From the NCBI GenBank assembly GCA_030429175.1, contig JAUIDD010000001.1, positions 1 to 64,000 on the forward strand: 64,000 nucleotides of DNA, given 5' to 3'. This DNA is from Gammaproteobacteria bacterium (GTDB lineage: Bacteria; Pseudomonadota; Gammaproteobacteria; Coxiellales; Coxiellaceae). This document shows, piece by piece, positions 18,665 to 27,074 of the stretch; position 1 is the first letter of the stretch, and every line of letters starts with the position of its first letter. Position numbers and translations under genes: made by a program. The notes beneath the pieces were generated by a model, which worked only from the letters and a program-made list of their open reading frames with translations, had not been told where the DNA came from and did no database searches.

Positions 18665-18958
18665 TTAGTTAATTTCATTCGTATAATATGAGAGGCCAAA
18701 TTCTGTGGCTATTTTGGATAAGTTTGAACTAAAGTGTATATAGCCGAGTTTAAAGCCAATTTCATGAACATCAGATAGCGTTTTGGCACCAAGTTTTTTT
18801 TTTATTTTTAGAAGATACTCCTCGATTGTGCGAGTGGAGAGATTAAGTACTTCTGCTATTTGACGCGCAGTTTTACCGTACAGTATAAGGCAAAAGCATT
18901 CAAGCTCTCGTTGTGTCAGTATTGTTTCTAAAATAAAACTTTTACAAGTCATAAGCAC
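18665..18958 (-). CDS. Short single-domain LuxR/GerE-type HTH protein
   Basis: A 97-residue protein that is almost entirely a LuxR-type DNA-binding domain: LTQRELECFCLILYGKTARQIAEVLNLSTRTIEEYLLKIKKKLGAKTLSDV (residues ~14-66), with a short C-terminal tail. No receiver, PAS or ligand domain is present, so it resembles GerE-like stand-alone regulators. Its start is 101 bp from the divergent bactofilin/Sel1 gene, and palindrome B lies in that shared region. It may therefore control that gene, itself, or both (inference). Confidence 0.8.
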   Translation of the reverse strand: MLMTCKSFILETILTQRELECFCLILYGKTARQIAEVLNLSTRTIEEYLLKIKKKLGAKTLSDVHEIGFKLGYIHFSSNLSKIATEFGLSYYTNEIN

Positions 18959-19008
18959 ACCAAATAGGAAGACGTGAGTTATAATAAACGAATCAAAATA
19001 TATAAAAC

Positions 19009-19054
19009 ATCCGTAAATATTACGGATAGTAATGGCTAAGATTAACGCTATAAT
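19009..19054 (+). promoter_or_regulatory. LuxR-type operator B and promoter of the bactofilin/Sel1 gene
   Basis: ATCCGTAAATATTACGGAT (19009-19027) is a 19-bp palindrome. A perfect TATAAT starts at 19049, 31 bp from its centre, which puts the operator near -43. This is where LuxR-type activators bind to replace a poor -35; none is visible here. Confidence 0.65.
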
Positions 19055-19059
19055 GCAAT

Positions 19060-19941
19060 GTGATATTAATTATCTTAATAGGGAATTTTAATGCGAATCA
19101 TAGAAAAAGATTATTTATTAAATCTGGGGCTGTAAAAAGGATCGGTAAAAATACTCATTTAGAAGTACATGCACCGGGTTCTACAGTTGTTATTGATGGT
19201 CGTCTTATAGGAGATATAGAGTCTTCATCATTACATATCTATGCTGAAAATATTATAGTGACACCTTTTGGACGAATTAGGATAGCTAACGTTGAGTTAT
19301 ATGCAGTCAAGAATGTTATCATTAGTGGCTATGTTCATGGTGAAAATTTGAGAGTTTTTGCTGAAAACGTTAGATTAGATAGAGGTATTGATACCAACTG
19401 GATAATGCTACGTAAACAAATTCAATCAACACAAGATAAAAATGGTACTGTTATGGAAAAAATAGCATTATCAGAAAAACTAAAAGATGTAATTAAAAAT
19501 GTTTCGGAGAATAATGAGCGAGCGGTTGAATGTTTGCAGCAAGGTAATTTAGATAAAGCTCTACGTTTATTCAAAATAGCAACTTTCGTGGAGAATCCTA
19601 TAGCACTTTTTAATTTGGGTGCAACACTTCTTAAAGAAGGTGTAGCTGTTGGTCAAGATTATGCTATTGCAAAAGGGTATATCGAGCGATCTGCTCAACA
19701 AGAATTTCTACCCGCCATGTACCTTTTGAAAAAAATCTATTTACAAGGAATTGGTTGTAGAGCTAATGCCATAAAAGCAAGTGAGTTAACGAATGATATT
19801 GAATTGATAGAACGACAGCGTGCTGCTTCTATTTCGCGACAACAGCCATCACTTTTTGCTCGACCTGAAGTTCTTAGTGCTGATGAGCCACCAGCATATG
19901 CTGCAAGTCAGCAAAGTTATATAAATGATTCGAGCCTATAG
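19060..19941 (+). CDS. Bactofilin-like / Sel1-repeat protein with a 5' frameshift
   Basis: A frame of 293 codons if read from GTG 19060. Residues ~20-125 are hydrophobic strand repeats (VVIDGRLIGDIESSSLHIYAENIIV, VIISGYVHGENLRVFAENV) like the right-handed beta-helix of bactofilins/polymer-forming proteins. Residues ~165-250 are Sel1/TPR-like helices (LFNLGATLLKEGVAVGQDYAIAKGYIERSA). The GTG start sits within 6 nt of the TATAAT, so it is implausible. A better start, ATG 19091, with AGGGA in front, runs MRIIEK then goes out of frame at an A5 run (19104-19108). One extra A would give MRIIEKRLFIKSGAVKR, in frame with the rest. Either a frameshift mutation, a sequence error or slippage. Confidence 0.7.
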   Translation: MILIILIGNFNANHRKRLFIKSGAVKRIGKNTHLEVHAPGSTVVIDGRLIGDIESSSLHIYAENIIVTPFGRIRIANVELYAVKNVIISGYVHGENLRVFAENVRLDRGIDTNWIMLRKQIQSTQDKNGTVMEKIALSEKLKDVIKNVSENNERAVECLQQGNLDKALRLFKIATFVENPIALFNLGATLLKEGVAVGQDYAIAKGYIERSAQQEFLPAMYLLKKIYLQGIGCRANAIKASELTNDIELIERQRAASISRQQPSLFARPEVLSADEPPAYAASQQSYINDSSL

Positions 19942-20069
19942 CCATGAGTCGGGTATCAAAAAAAACAGGACCTCATCGAATATCAATAAAATGCAGTGAA
20001 GAAGATGAATATATTAAGCCTGTATTGAGATATTGGCAGTTTTTAAGCTTATAACTATTTTGGTAAATT

Positions 20070-20232
20070 TAGGGGCTGTTGACATTTGCTTTTTCGAGCG
20101 AAGATTTAGCTTTCAGAGATTAGTTTTGCTAAATTTTCGAGGAGCATAGTGAACTACGTGACGAGAAAATTTACAAAAATAAGCCGGAAAGCTAAATTTG
20201 CAGCCGGAAAGGGCAATTGTCAACAGGCCCTA
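20070..20232. mobile_element. MITE-like long inverted-repeat element
   Basis: The ends TAGGGGCTGTTGACATTTGC and (reverse complement of the right end) TAGGGCCTGTTGACAATTGC match at 17 of 20 positions. Inner segments also pair: GATTTAGCTTTC with GAAAGCTAAATT, and TTTTGCTAAATTTTC with GAAAATTTACAAAA. The whole 163-bp piece can fold into one long hairpin. It encodes no protein of its own, as expected of a non-autonomous element. It supplies the last residues and stop of the LuxR gene that enters from the right. Confidence 0.75.
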
Positions 20233-20923
20233 GTAATTTAAATGCAATATGTGTTGGTATAATATGAAATAAACCGGATGCTAAGCAACGCTCAATTAAT
20301 TGGCTTTTGGAGGTGCAGTTGAATTTGCCTTTAACTTTATTTACATGACTTTCGACGGTTCGTGAAGAAATATGTAAACACTTTGCAATCATTTTTAACG
20401 TGCGACCACGTAACAAATGAAATATGACCTCAGACTCACGTTGTGTTAATATTATTTTTTTATCAGATGTAGTAAAGTTCGTTTCTATCTTAATGGTTTG
20501 TTCTTTAGGTTTATCATGTTTGTTTGTATGTAGATATGATAGCAAACTATCAATCAGTTTTGCTTTTAGATTTGTGCCATGACCGATTACGCCTATAAGC
20601 TTGTCATGTTCGTTATAGAGGGGTTTTTTAATCGCATAAAATAAACGATAAACATGATCAGCGCAGTGCCTTAGTTGAATTAATTGCAACGTAGTTTCAG
20701 AATTCATAATATGTTGGTCCTGAACTCTATAAGTTGTAGCAAATTCTGATAAATTGTCAATATCATGGTCGGTTCTGCCCGAAAATTCTTGTCCATGCTT
20801 TAGACCTACAGTTTTCGCAAAAAAGCGATTGCCAACAATATAGCTTGAATCTAATGACTTTAAGCCGATGCTGCCAGGTATTTGGTTGATGATATGTATC
20901 ATTTGGTTTGGTGTGTTATGCAT
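20192..20923 (-). CDS. PAS-LuxR transcription regulator
   Basis: A 243-residue protein. Residues ~8-125 look like a PAS sensor (IPGSIGLKSLDSSYIVGNRFFAKTVGLKHGQEFSGRTDHDI ... LIGVIGHGTNL). Residues ~157-220 are a LuxR-type HTH (LTQRESEVIFHLLRGRTLKMIAKCLHISSRTVESHVNKVKGKF). The last ~12 residues (GPVDNCPFRLQI) and stop are encoded by the MITE-like element, so the native C-terminus was probably replaced. Palindrome C lies 170-190 bp upstream of its ATG, before a -10-like TAGAAT, suggesting autoregulation or cross-regulation within the cluster. It shares the PAS-LuxR layout with regulators common in Legionellales-like genomes. Confidence 0.85.
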   Translation of the reverse strand: MHNTPNQMIHIINQIPGSIGLKSLDSSYIVGNRFFAKTVGLKHGQEFSGRTDHDIDNLSEFATTYRVQDQHIMNSETTLQLIQLRHCADHVYRLFYAIKKPLYNEHDKLIGVIGHGTNLKAKLIDSLLSYLHTNKHDKPKEQTIKIETNFTTSDKKIILTQRESEVIFHLLRGRTLKMIAKCLHISSRTVESHVNKVKGKFNCTSKSQLIERCLASGLFHIIPTHIAFKLLGPVDNCPFRLQI

Positions 20924-21066
20924 GGTTATATTTTTCCTATGTTAAATTGGAGTATGATATAAATCTGTCTTTGTGATCTTCGGCCCAGTGATAGATAGTA
21001 AAATTTTCTTTAATGATATATTGGTTCATAAGATTCATTTTGGCTATATTTGTTCTCAAGACGTGA

Positions 21067-21112
21067 ATTCTACTTGTTGCGATCAACGTATTATACCCGT
21101 AAAAAATACGGG
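21067..21112 (-). promoter_or_regulatory. LuxR-type operator C upstream of the PAS-LuxR gene
   Basis: CCCGTA-AAAAA-TACGGG at 21096-21112, with flanks extending the symmetry to TACCCGTA and TACGGGTA. On the minus strand a TAGAAT begins 32 bp from the centre (21067-21072), the same geometry as sites B and D. An alternative -10, TATAAT (21090-21095), directly abuts the palindrome and would instead suggest repression. Confidence 0.55.
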
Positions 21113-21225
21113 TAATAGATTTAAATGTGCCTATTTAACAGTTATTCATGTACATTATTAGTTATCTGTTGGTAATGAACATGGGTTATCGAAAAAACTA
21201 TTACGCTAGATACTCCTGGCTAATC

Positions 21226-21269
21226 CCGTAAATATTACGGATATACATTAAAACTAATTCGAATATACT
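21226..21269 (+). promoter_or_regulatory. LuxR-type operator D and promoter of the small exported protein
   Basis: CCGTA-AATAT-TACGG at 21226-21240 is identical to site B over the core. TATACT begins at 21264, 31 bp from the centre, so the operator is again near -43. The ATG at 21298 follows about 22 nt after the predicted start site. Confidence 0.65.
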
Positions 21270-21297
21270 GAATTTTTTAATAAATCCCGGGAAAAAT

Positions 21298-21600
21298 ATG
21301 AGATTTTTAAAATATTTAACTGCTGCATTGGTTTTTTTGTTTATTGTGACACAGTCTTTTGCAGACGATGTAGGCAACTGGACAGAGACATTTAAATTAA
21401 AAGGTGATCACTGGGTTTTGCACACGCCACAATATTTAAATTTAGACGGATGGATGCATGTAGGAAGTGAACTTAATATGAGTGCAGGTTCAGTTTATAA
21501 TGATCTTATTATAGCTGGATGTGGCTTACATTTAAAGGTAAAAGAGTCTAGAGCAGATTTTGTTAAAGCGCTCACCTGTTCTGGATTATATCATAACTAG
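21298..21600 (+). CDS. Small exported protein of unknown function
   Basis: A 100-residue precursor with a type I signal peptide (MRFLKYLTAALVFLFIVTQSFA, predicted cut before DD) and a mature part of ~78 residues. CGGGAAAAAT precedes the ATG. The mature chain is Trp- and Tyr-containing (NWTETFKLKGDHWVLHTPQYLNLDGW) and has two Cys (GCGLHLKV and LTCSGLY) that could form a periplasmic disulfide. I recognise no family. Its promoter carries LuxR-type operator D, so it is a probable regulated output of the neighbouring LuxR proteins. Confidence 0.75.
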   Translation: MRFLKYLTAALVFLFIVTQSFADDVGNWTETFKLKGDHWVLHTPQYLNLDGWMHVGSELNMSAGSVYNDLIIAGCGLHLKVKESRADFVKALTCSGLYHN

Positions 21601-21673
21601 CTGGATGGTATTGTGAGAACATTAAAAATATTGGTTTTATAAGCGAGCTATTTGAAAACAGTGTAGCTTGTGA

Positions 21674-23746
21674 ATGGAGAAGTGCTGCCTGTTTCGTAAA
21701 TCTATACTGCAATATCATTTAAATAGAACTATCGATGGGTGGGTAATGTATTTAAAAATTAAATTGTTTTGCCATGAAAATAGTCGTAATGAAGACTTTG
21801 GTACATGCTTTGAGAATATTTATCTTGGACTGAATAAGATAGTATTCAAAAATGTGAGTTATGACGTTGGCTTGATTTATAATGTGATAGTGGAACATTA
21901 TAATGGTGGTTGTCAGGAATTTGATATGCTTATCAATAACGAGATTAAAAATCTGTGGCTAGCGTATTTTAGTTATTATATTGATACTGATTTCTACAAA
22001 GAATATTTATCAAAACTTGATGATGCAACACAATCGATCAGTAATCTAAAAGATTTTTATTATTACTTAAGGACAAGGCTGACTGTTGGTCAGCTAAAGA
22101 CTGGAGTGCCTGTAGTATTGGAAAACCCGGGTTTGTTGATCGGATTCGAAAATGTGATTCGTTTTAATCCGAACGAAGATAATCATGATTCAGCATATCA
22201 CAGTGATAAATCACGAACACCTGCGGTTCTTCATTTTAATTCAGGATCGGGAGGCATATTCGAAGAGTGGATGAGTGCTTTCGAGGATGGTATATATAAC
22301 TACTTAGAAAAAAAGGGCGTATTAAGAGATGCTTCGTATATGCATATATACTTCGCTAAAAATAAAATTCTGTCAAAATTTATTGACTATTTTTTTCCGC
22401 AAAGGAATGATACATATTGGACAAGAACACATAGCTGGTCTTTTCTAGTAGATATATTCAATAGAGACTTCACACTTGGTCGTTTTGATCAAAAACTTTA
22501 TATTGAAATAGCACAAGATGAGCCTAATACTGTCACGCTACGCACTGTGTTACGTATCTATGTGCTTAGTTTGCGCGAGTGTCATGATTATATTATAGAA
22601 TCATCAGAGATTCCATTCTTAGAGTTTGTACATTCATTAAACGTTACTGCTATAAATGGCTCTCTTTTCTTTGATAATAGTTTTCAGTTAACAGATAACA
22701 CTGAAAATAATATATTTATCGAGCATTTAAAGAAGCGTGATAAATTTATTCCTCAATCATTTTTTTTCCCAACTTCTAGTGTTTTAAATGAGTCAGAAAA
22801 GATTGATATTTGTAAAGCGCTCAGGCAAAAAAATGCGGCGGGATTGACACCATTACATGCTGCGGTATTATCAGGAAATTACAATCATATCTTTCGATTA
22901 CTTGAAATGGGGGCTGATATATCAATTAAAGATAATTATGGTAAGACTGCGGCTGATTATGCGGTCGAAAGAGGAGGCGAAATATTTGATACCTTTTTTA
23001 AGGCCAGCTGGGAAGTTGTACACCCCGGTGTAACGCGATTGGGTAAGCTTTTTTTGTGGTATGGTCAACAAGCACCTGTGCGTGAACTCTGTAATGATTC
23101 TTATTTGGTAGAAAATAAGGAGATACCTTCTCTATGTTCGCTGATGTTATTAGCGCTTTTCTGTCGTGACAATATCGCACTTATAAAAGTTACTGACCAA
23201 GTAAAAATGATTAATTGTGGTGCACTTTCATTTGGCTCGAAAGTGTCAATTATGCATGATGATTTAACAAAGAGATTGATTTGGTTTATATTGGTAGGTA
23301 AAAAATTTGTTGAAGAGCGTAAACAGCGTTTTGAGTCATTGCAGTCCGATTGGGGAGTGTCTGTAGTAGATTTTAAAAAAGAAATAGAAGTTCATGTTCA
23401 ATGTAAAAAAAGGCAGCATGAGTCTATCAGTCCATTTTACATCCCTACTAAGGCTACTGTTAGTGTAAAGTATAGTTTGTTTAAGTTGAAAGATAAGCAG
23501 GGTAAACTTTATCAATTTCCAGATATGCTTGGTAAGAAGTCACAACTGGCTGACTATATCCAGCAGTATGATGTGCCTATTTTTGAGCCCAAATCTGCTC
23601 GGATTATGTATTTTGATAAAGAATTGAGGCTTGTTGATAGTGATATGCAGCCTTGTAAGCTTACAGAATCAATTACTGATTATACCTTTGGTCAAGTTTT
23701 AGTACAGCCACGTAAGGACTGCGACGGTTCAATTAGATTGCAGTAA
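21674..23746 (+). CDS. Large hypothetical protein with a short ankyrin region
   Basis: A 690-residue protein. The first ~370 residues match nothing I recognise. Residues ~390-440 hold ankyrin-type repeats (GLTPLHAAVLSGNYNHIFRLLEMGADISIKDNYGKTAADYAVERGG). The rest ends in a beta-rich tail (KATVSVKYSLFKLKDKQGKLYQFPD). No signal peptide or membrane helix. The start is uncertain: ATG 21674 or an internal ATG at 21746. Ankyrin-bearing solitary proteins in Legionellales are frequently Dot/Icm effectors, but this gene has no PmrA-like box and follows the LuxR-regulated exported-protein gene by 73 bp. Confidence 0.65.
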   Translation: MEKCCLFRKSILQYHLNRTIDGWVMYLKIKLFCHENSRNEDFGTCFENIYLGLNKIVFKNVSYDVGLIYNVIVEHYNGGCQEFDMLINNEIKNLWLAYFSYYIDTDFYKEYLSKLDDATQSISNLKDFYYYLRTRLTVGQLKTGVPVVLENPGLLIGFENVIRFNPNEDNHDSAYHSDKSRTPAVLHFNSGSGGIFEEWMSAFEDGIYNYLEKKGVLRDASYMHIYFAKNKILSKFIDYFFPQRNDTYWTRTHSWSFLVDIFNRDFTLGRFDQKLYIEIAQDEPNTVTLRTVLRIYVLSLRECHDYIIESSEIPFLEFVHSLNVTAINGSLFFDNSFQLTDNTENNIFIEHLKKRDKFIPQSFFFPTSSVLNESEKIDICKALRQKNAAGLTPLHAAVLSGNYNHIFRLLEMGADISIKDNYGKTAADYAVERGGEIFDTFFKASWEVVHPGVTRLGKLFLWYGQQAPVRELCNDSYLVENKEIPSLCSLMLLALFCRDNIALIKVTDQVKMINCGALSFGSKVSIMHDDLTKRLIWFILVGKKFVEERKQRFESLQSDWGVSVVDFKKEIEVHVQCKKRQHESISPFYIPTKATVSVKYSLFKLKDKQGKLYQFPDMLGKKSQLADYIQQYDVPIFEPKSARIMYFDKELRLVDSDMQPCKLTESITDYTFGQVLVQPRKDCDGSIRLQ

Positions 23747-23818
23747 TTATAAATGAAGTATCTGTGATGGGTAGAAACACTGATAACTCATATTACTGAT
23801 TTGATTTGGTAAATCCTG

Positions 23819-23847
23819 TTTCAATTTTAGCGGTGCTGTGGTATAAA
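23819..23847 (+). promoter_or_regulatory. Probable rpsB promoter with long leader
   Basis: TTTCAA and TATAAA (23842-23847) are separated by 17 bp, followed by a GC-rich GTGCCC discriminator typical of growth-rate-controlled ribosomal promoters. The transcript would have a leader of ~125 nt before the rpsB ATG, long enough for S2 autoregulation as known in E. coli. I could not derive a specific conserved fold. Confidence 0.45.
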
Positions 23848-23978
23848 GTGCCCTGAATTTTAATTAAAAATCCACACGCAGACCGTCACAGGTAGTAGGG
23901 TGCTCATAACTGATTGTTTTACAATCTTTTTATGGGTTACTAGCTGGGGTTTGTGGAGGAATAACCCGGAGACATAAG

Positions 23979-24911
23979 ATGACTGTATCTATTAGCATGC
24001 GACAAATGCTAGAAGCGGGTGTTCATTTCGGACACCAAACTCGTTACTGGAACTCTAAGATGAAGCCATATATTTTTGGTGTTCGTCAAAATATCCATAT
24101 AATTAACCTTGAGCTATCACTACCGATGTTCCGCGATGCGGTAAACTTTATTGGCAAGATTGCTGAAAATAGAGGCAAGATTTTATTTGTCGGAACCAAA
24201 TATGCGGCGCGTGACATTATCAAAGAAGAGGCAACACGTTGTGGGATGCCTTATGTAAACTACCGCTGGTTAGGTGGTATGTTGACTAACTACAAAACGA
24301 TTCGTCAATCGATTCGTCGTTTAAGAGACATTGAAGATAAAGTAGATGATACTAAATATCTTGCTAAGCTTACCAAGAAAGAACGTCTTAACTTGATGCG
24401 TGAAAAAGATAAGCTTACTGTTGTACTAGAAGGTATTAAACAGATGGGTGGGTTGCCTGACGCATTATTTGTGATTGACGTTGGTGCTGAAAAAATTGCT
24501 GTGCGTGAAGCGCAGCGTTTAGGTATCCCCGTGATTGGAATCGTTGATACGAATACCAGTCCTGAAGGTATCGATTACGTTGTACCTGGTAACGATGATG
24601 CGTTGCGTTCAATTCGTTTTTATTGTCAAACTATTTCAACAGTGATCTCTGATAACCGCGGTGTGCCTGAGATTGAAGAAAAGATAGAAGTACCTAAAAA
24701 AGCAACTAAGCCTGTTGTTTCTAAGAAGGTGATTGCTAAAAAAGCGAAACCTGCTGAAACTGAATCTACTGAAACAGAAGCAGTAGCAACTGAAGAAGCG
24801 CAACCAGCTCAGAAAAAAGTTGTGAAGAAAAAAACAGTAGCTAAGAAAAAAACTGTGGTAAAAAAAGCCGCTGCTAAAAAAACAGTTAATACAGAAGAAG
24901 GTGACAAATAA
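23979..24911 (+). CDS. rpsB: 30S ribosomal protein S2
   Basis: Begins [34 protein letters not shown], the S2 signature, preceded by CGGAGACATAAG. Core blocks [25 protein letters not shown] and [26 protein letters not shown] are complete. The core ends near residue 235. A further ~75 residues form a Lys/Ala/Glu-rich tail ([23 protein letters not shown]), making it 310 residues against 241 in E. coli. Lies 1 nt before tsf, the universal rpsB-tsf pair. Confidence 0.98.
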   Translation: MTVSISMRQMLEAGVHFGHQTRYWNSKMKPYIFGVRQNIHIINLELSLPMFRDAVNFIGKIAENRGKILFVGTKYAARDIIKEEATRCGMPYVNYRWLGGMLTNYKTIRQSIRRLRDIEDKVDDTKYLAKLTKKERLNLMREKDKLTVVLEGIKQMGGLPDALFVIDVGAEKIAVREAQRLGIPVIGIVDTNTSPEGIDYVVPGNDDALRSIRFYCQTISTVISDNRGVPEIEEKIEVPKKATKPVVSKKVIAKKAKPAETESTETEAVATEEAQPAQKKVVKKKTVAKKKTVVKKAAAKKTVNTEEGDK

Positions 24912-25768
24912 TGACTACAATTTCAGCATCTATGGTTAAGGAATTACGCGAGCGCACTGGTGCTGGCATGATGGAATGTAAAAAAGCCTTGGTTGAAGCC
25001 AATGCTGATGTCGAAGAAGCGGTAACCATTCTACGTAAGAGTGGTGTTGCCAAAGCTGCTAAGCGTGCTGGTAAAGTTGCTGCAGAAGGTATGATCGTCA
25101 CTAAAGTAGCTGATGATCGTAAATCTGCATTTATGATTGAAGTTAACTGTGAAACTGACTTTGTTGCACGTGATGAAAATTTTACTAAATTTGCCAATGC
25201 AGTTGCCGATAAGGGTTTGGCTGCGGCGACTGATGATATTGCGAGCCTCGACGGTATCGAAGAGCAACGTCAACAACTTGTGCATACTATCGGTGAAAAT
25301 GTGCAATTGCGTCGTGCTGCATTTGTGACTGCGACAGGTTGCATTGCTGCTTATAATCATGGTGTGCGTATCGGTGTATTAGTTGCATTAGACAATGATA
25401 ATGAAACATTAGGTAAAGATGTGGCTATGCATGTTGCGGCATTAAACCCGCAAGCATTAGACGAAAATGCGATGGACCCGGCTGTGATTGCAAAAGAACG
25501 TGAAATTTTCGCAGAAAATGCACGTCAAAGCGGTAAGCCTGATAACATCATCGAAAAAATGGTTGATGGTCGTATCCAAAAATTCCTAAAAGAAGCTTGC
25601 TTGGTTAGTCAGCCATTCGTACGTGACCCTGATCAAACAATAGGTGCCTTATTAAAAGCGGGTGGTGCGAACATCACTTCATATGTCCGCTTTGAAGTAG
25701 GCGAAGGTATCGAAAAAGAGACTGTTGATTTTGCTGCAGAAGTACGCGCGCAAGTGCAAGGAGACTAA
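24911..25768 (+). CDS. tsf: Translation elongation factor Ts
   Basis: A 285-residue guanine-nucleotide exchange factor for EF-Tu. The N-terminal UBA-like segment reads [24 protein letters not shown], followed by the EF-Tu-contacting [13 protein letters not shown]. The C-terminal coiled-coil region includes [18 protein letters not shown]. The start overlaps the rpsB stop (TAATG), implying coupled translation. Its length matches E. coli Ts (283). Confidence 0.98.
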   Translation: MTTISASMVKELRERTGAGMMECKKALVEANADVEEAVTILRKSGVAKAAKRAGKVAAEGMIVTKVADDRKSAFMIEVNCETDFVARDENFTKFANAVADKGLAAATDDIASLDGIEEQRQQLVHTIGENVQLRRAAFVTATGCIAAYNHGVRIGVLVALDNDNETLGKDVAMHVAALNPQALDENAMDPAVIAKEREIFAENARQSGKPDNIIEKMVDGRIQKFLKEACLVSQPFVRDPDQTIGALLKAGGANITSYVRFEVGEGIEKETVDFAAEVRAQVQGD

Positions 25769-25773
25769 TTCAC

Positions 25774-26505
25774 ATGAGTACTGTGAAAGAAGGTGTGTGT
25801 TTTAAACGTATTTTACTAAAGATGAGTGGTGAAGCGTTAATGGGTGGTGGCGAGAAAGCTATCGACCCTAAAACCCTCGATCGTCTAGTAAACGAAATTA
25901 AAGAAGCACATGATCTTGGCGTCGAAATCGCTATTGTGATCGGTGGCGGTAACTTCTTTCGTGGTGCTGCATTGTCGCAAATTGGTATCGAACGTGTGAC
26001 TGGCGATTATATGGGTATGTTAGCAACGGTGATGAATGCCTTGGCATTTCGTGATGCACTTGAACGCGCTAGCATTCCAAGTCGTATTTTATCGGCGATT
26101 CCAATGAGTGGCATTGTCGATCACTTCGATACACGTAAGGCACTGCATCACTTACAACAAAAGCGTGTTGTTTTATTTGCAGCAGGTACGGGTAATCCAC
26201 TGGTAACGACTGACTCAGCAGCAAGTTTGCGTGGTATCGAGATTAAAGCTGATGTCGTCTTAAAAGCAACAAATGTTGACGGTGTTTATTCAGCTGACCC
26301 ATTGAAAGACCCAAAAGCAACATTATACGAAAAGCTTACTTTTAAGGAAGCACTGAAAAATGAGCTTGCGGTTATGGATCTTGGTGCATTTTGTCAAGCA
26401 CGTGACTACGATATGCCAATTCGAGTGTTTAATATTCATAAGCCTGGTGCCATGTTACGCGTTATTCAAGGCGCTAATGAAGGTACTGCTGTCAATAAGG
26501 AATAA
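25774..26505 (+). CDS. pyrH: UMP kinase
   Basis: A 243-residue amino-acid-kinase-fold enzyme that phosphorylates UMP to UDP. Key blocks are [14 protein letters not shown] (phosphate loop), [48 protein letters not shown] and [13 protein letters not shown]. It follows tsf by 5 nt, with AAGGAG just before the ATG, and shares its stop with the frr start. Confidence 0.98.
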   Translation: MSTVKEGVCFKRILLKMSGEALMGGGEKAIDPKTLDRLVNEIKEAHDLGVEIAIVIGGGNFFRGAALSQIGIERVTGDYMGMLATVMNALAFRDALERASIPSRILSAIPMSGIVDHFDTRKALHHLQQKRVVLFAAGTGNPLVTTDSAASLRGIEIKADVVLKATNVDGVYSADPLKDPKATLYEKLTFKEALKNELAVMDLGAFCQARDYDMPIRVFNIHKPGAMLRVIQGANEGTAVNKE

Positions 26506-27065
26506 TGATGATTAACGATATTATTAACGATTCACGTTCTCGCATGAATAAGTGTGTCGATTCATTTAAAGCAAACCTCACTAAATTGCGTACCGGGCGT
26601 GCCAATACCAGTTTACTCGACCACTTAACGGTTGAGTATTATGGTTCAGCAACACCTTTAAGCCAGGTAGCCAATATTGCGGTTGAAGATGCGCGCACAC
26701 TATCGGTAACACCATGGGAAAAAACAATGGTGCAAGCGATCGAAAAAGCGATCATGACTTCAGATCTTGGATTAAACCCTACAACGGCTGGTACGGTGAT
26801 TCGTATTCCATTACCGCCTTTAACAGAAGAGCGTCGTCGTGGTTTAACTAAGATAGTGCGTGAAGAGGCAGAAAAAGCACGTATTGCAGTTAGAAATATC
26901 CGTCGTGATGCGATGGGTGATTTTAAAGATTTGCTTAAAGAAAAAGACATCAGTGAAGATGATCAGCGCAAAGCTGACGCCGAAATTCAAAAGGTTACTG
27001 ATAAAGTTATTGCAGAAATTGATGCGGTCTGTGGTGCCAAAGAAAAGGACTTAATGGCAATATAG
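26505..27065 (+). CDS. frr: Ribosome recycling factor
   Basis: A 186-residue three-helix factor that splits post-termination ribosomes with EF-G. The chain reads [48 protein letters not shown], then [24 protein letters not shown], all diagnostic. Two adjacent ATGs (26505, 26508) can start it, overlapping the pyrH stop. Length matches the family (185). Confidence 0.98.
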   Translation: MMINDIINDSRSRMNKCVDSFKANLTKLRTGRANTSLLDHLTVEYYGSATPLSQVANIAVEDARTLSVTPWEKTMVQAIEKAIMTSDLGLNPTTAGTVIRIPLPPLTEERRRGLTKIVREEAEKARIAVRNIRRDAMGDFKDLLKEKDISEDDQRKADAEIQKVTDKVIAEIDAVCGAKEKDLMAI

Positions 27066-27074
27066 AGGAGCCTT

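Larger units (their letters stand above)
20924..21297. other. 374-bp intergenic region of the LuxR cluster
   Basis: This gap lies between the PAS-LuxR gene (minus) and the small exported protein (plus). It holds operators C and D and their promoters. A 62-codon plus-strand ORF (20973-21161) spans operator C, lacks a ribosome site and shows no recognisable protein features, so it is not called. Confidence 0.6.

Noticed and set aside
20973-21161. Plus-strand 62-codon ORF between LuxR genes
   Set aside because: It runs across operator C, has no ribosome site and no protein-like features.
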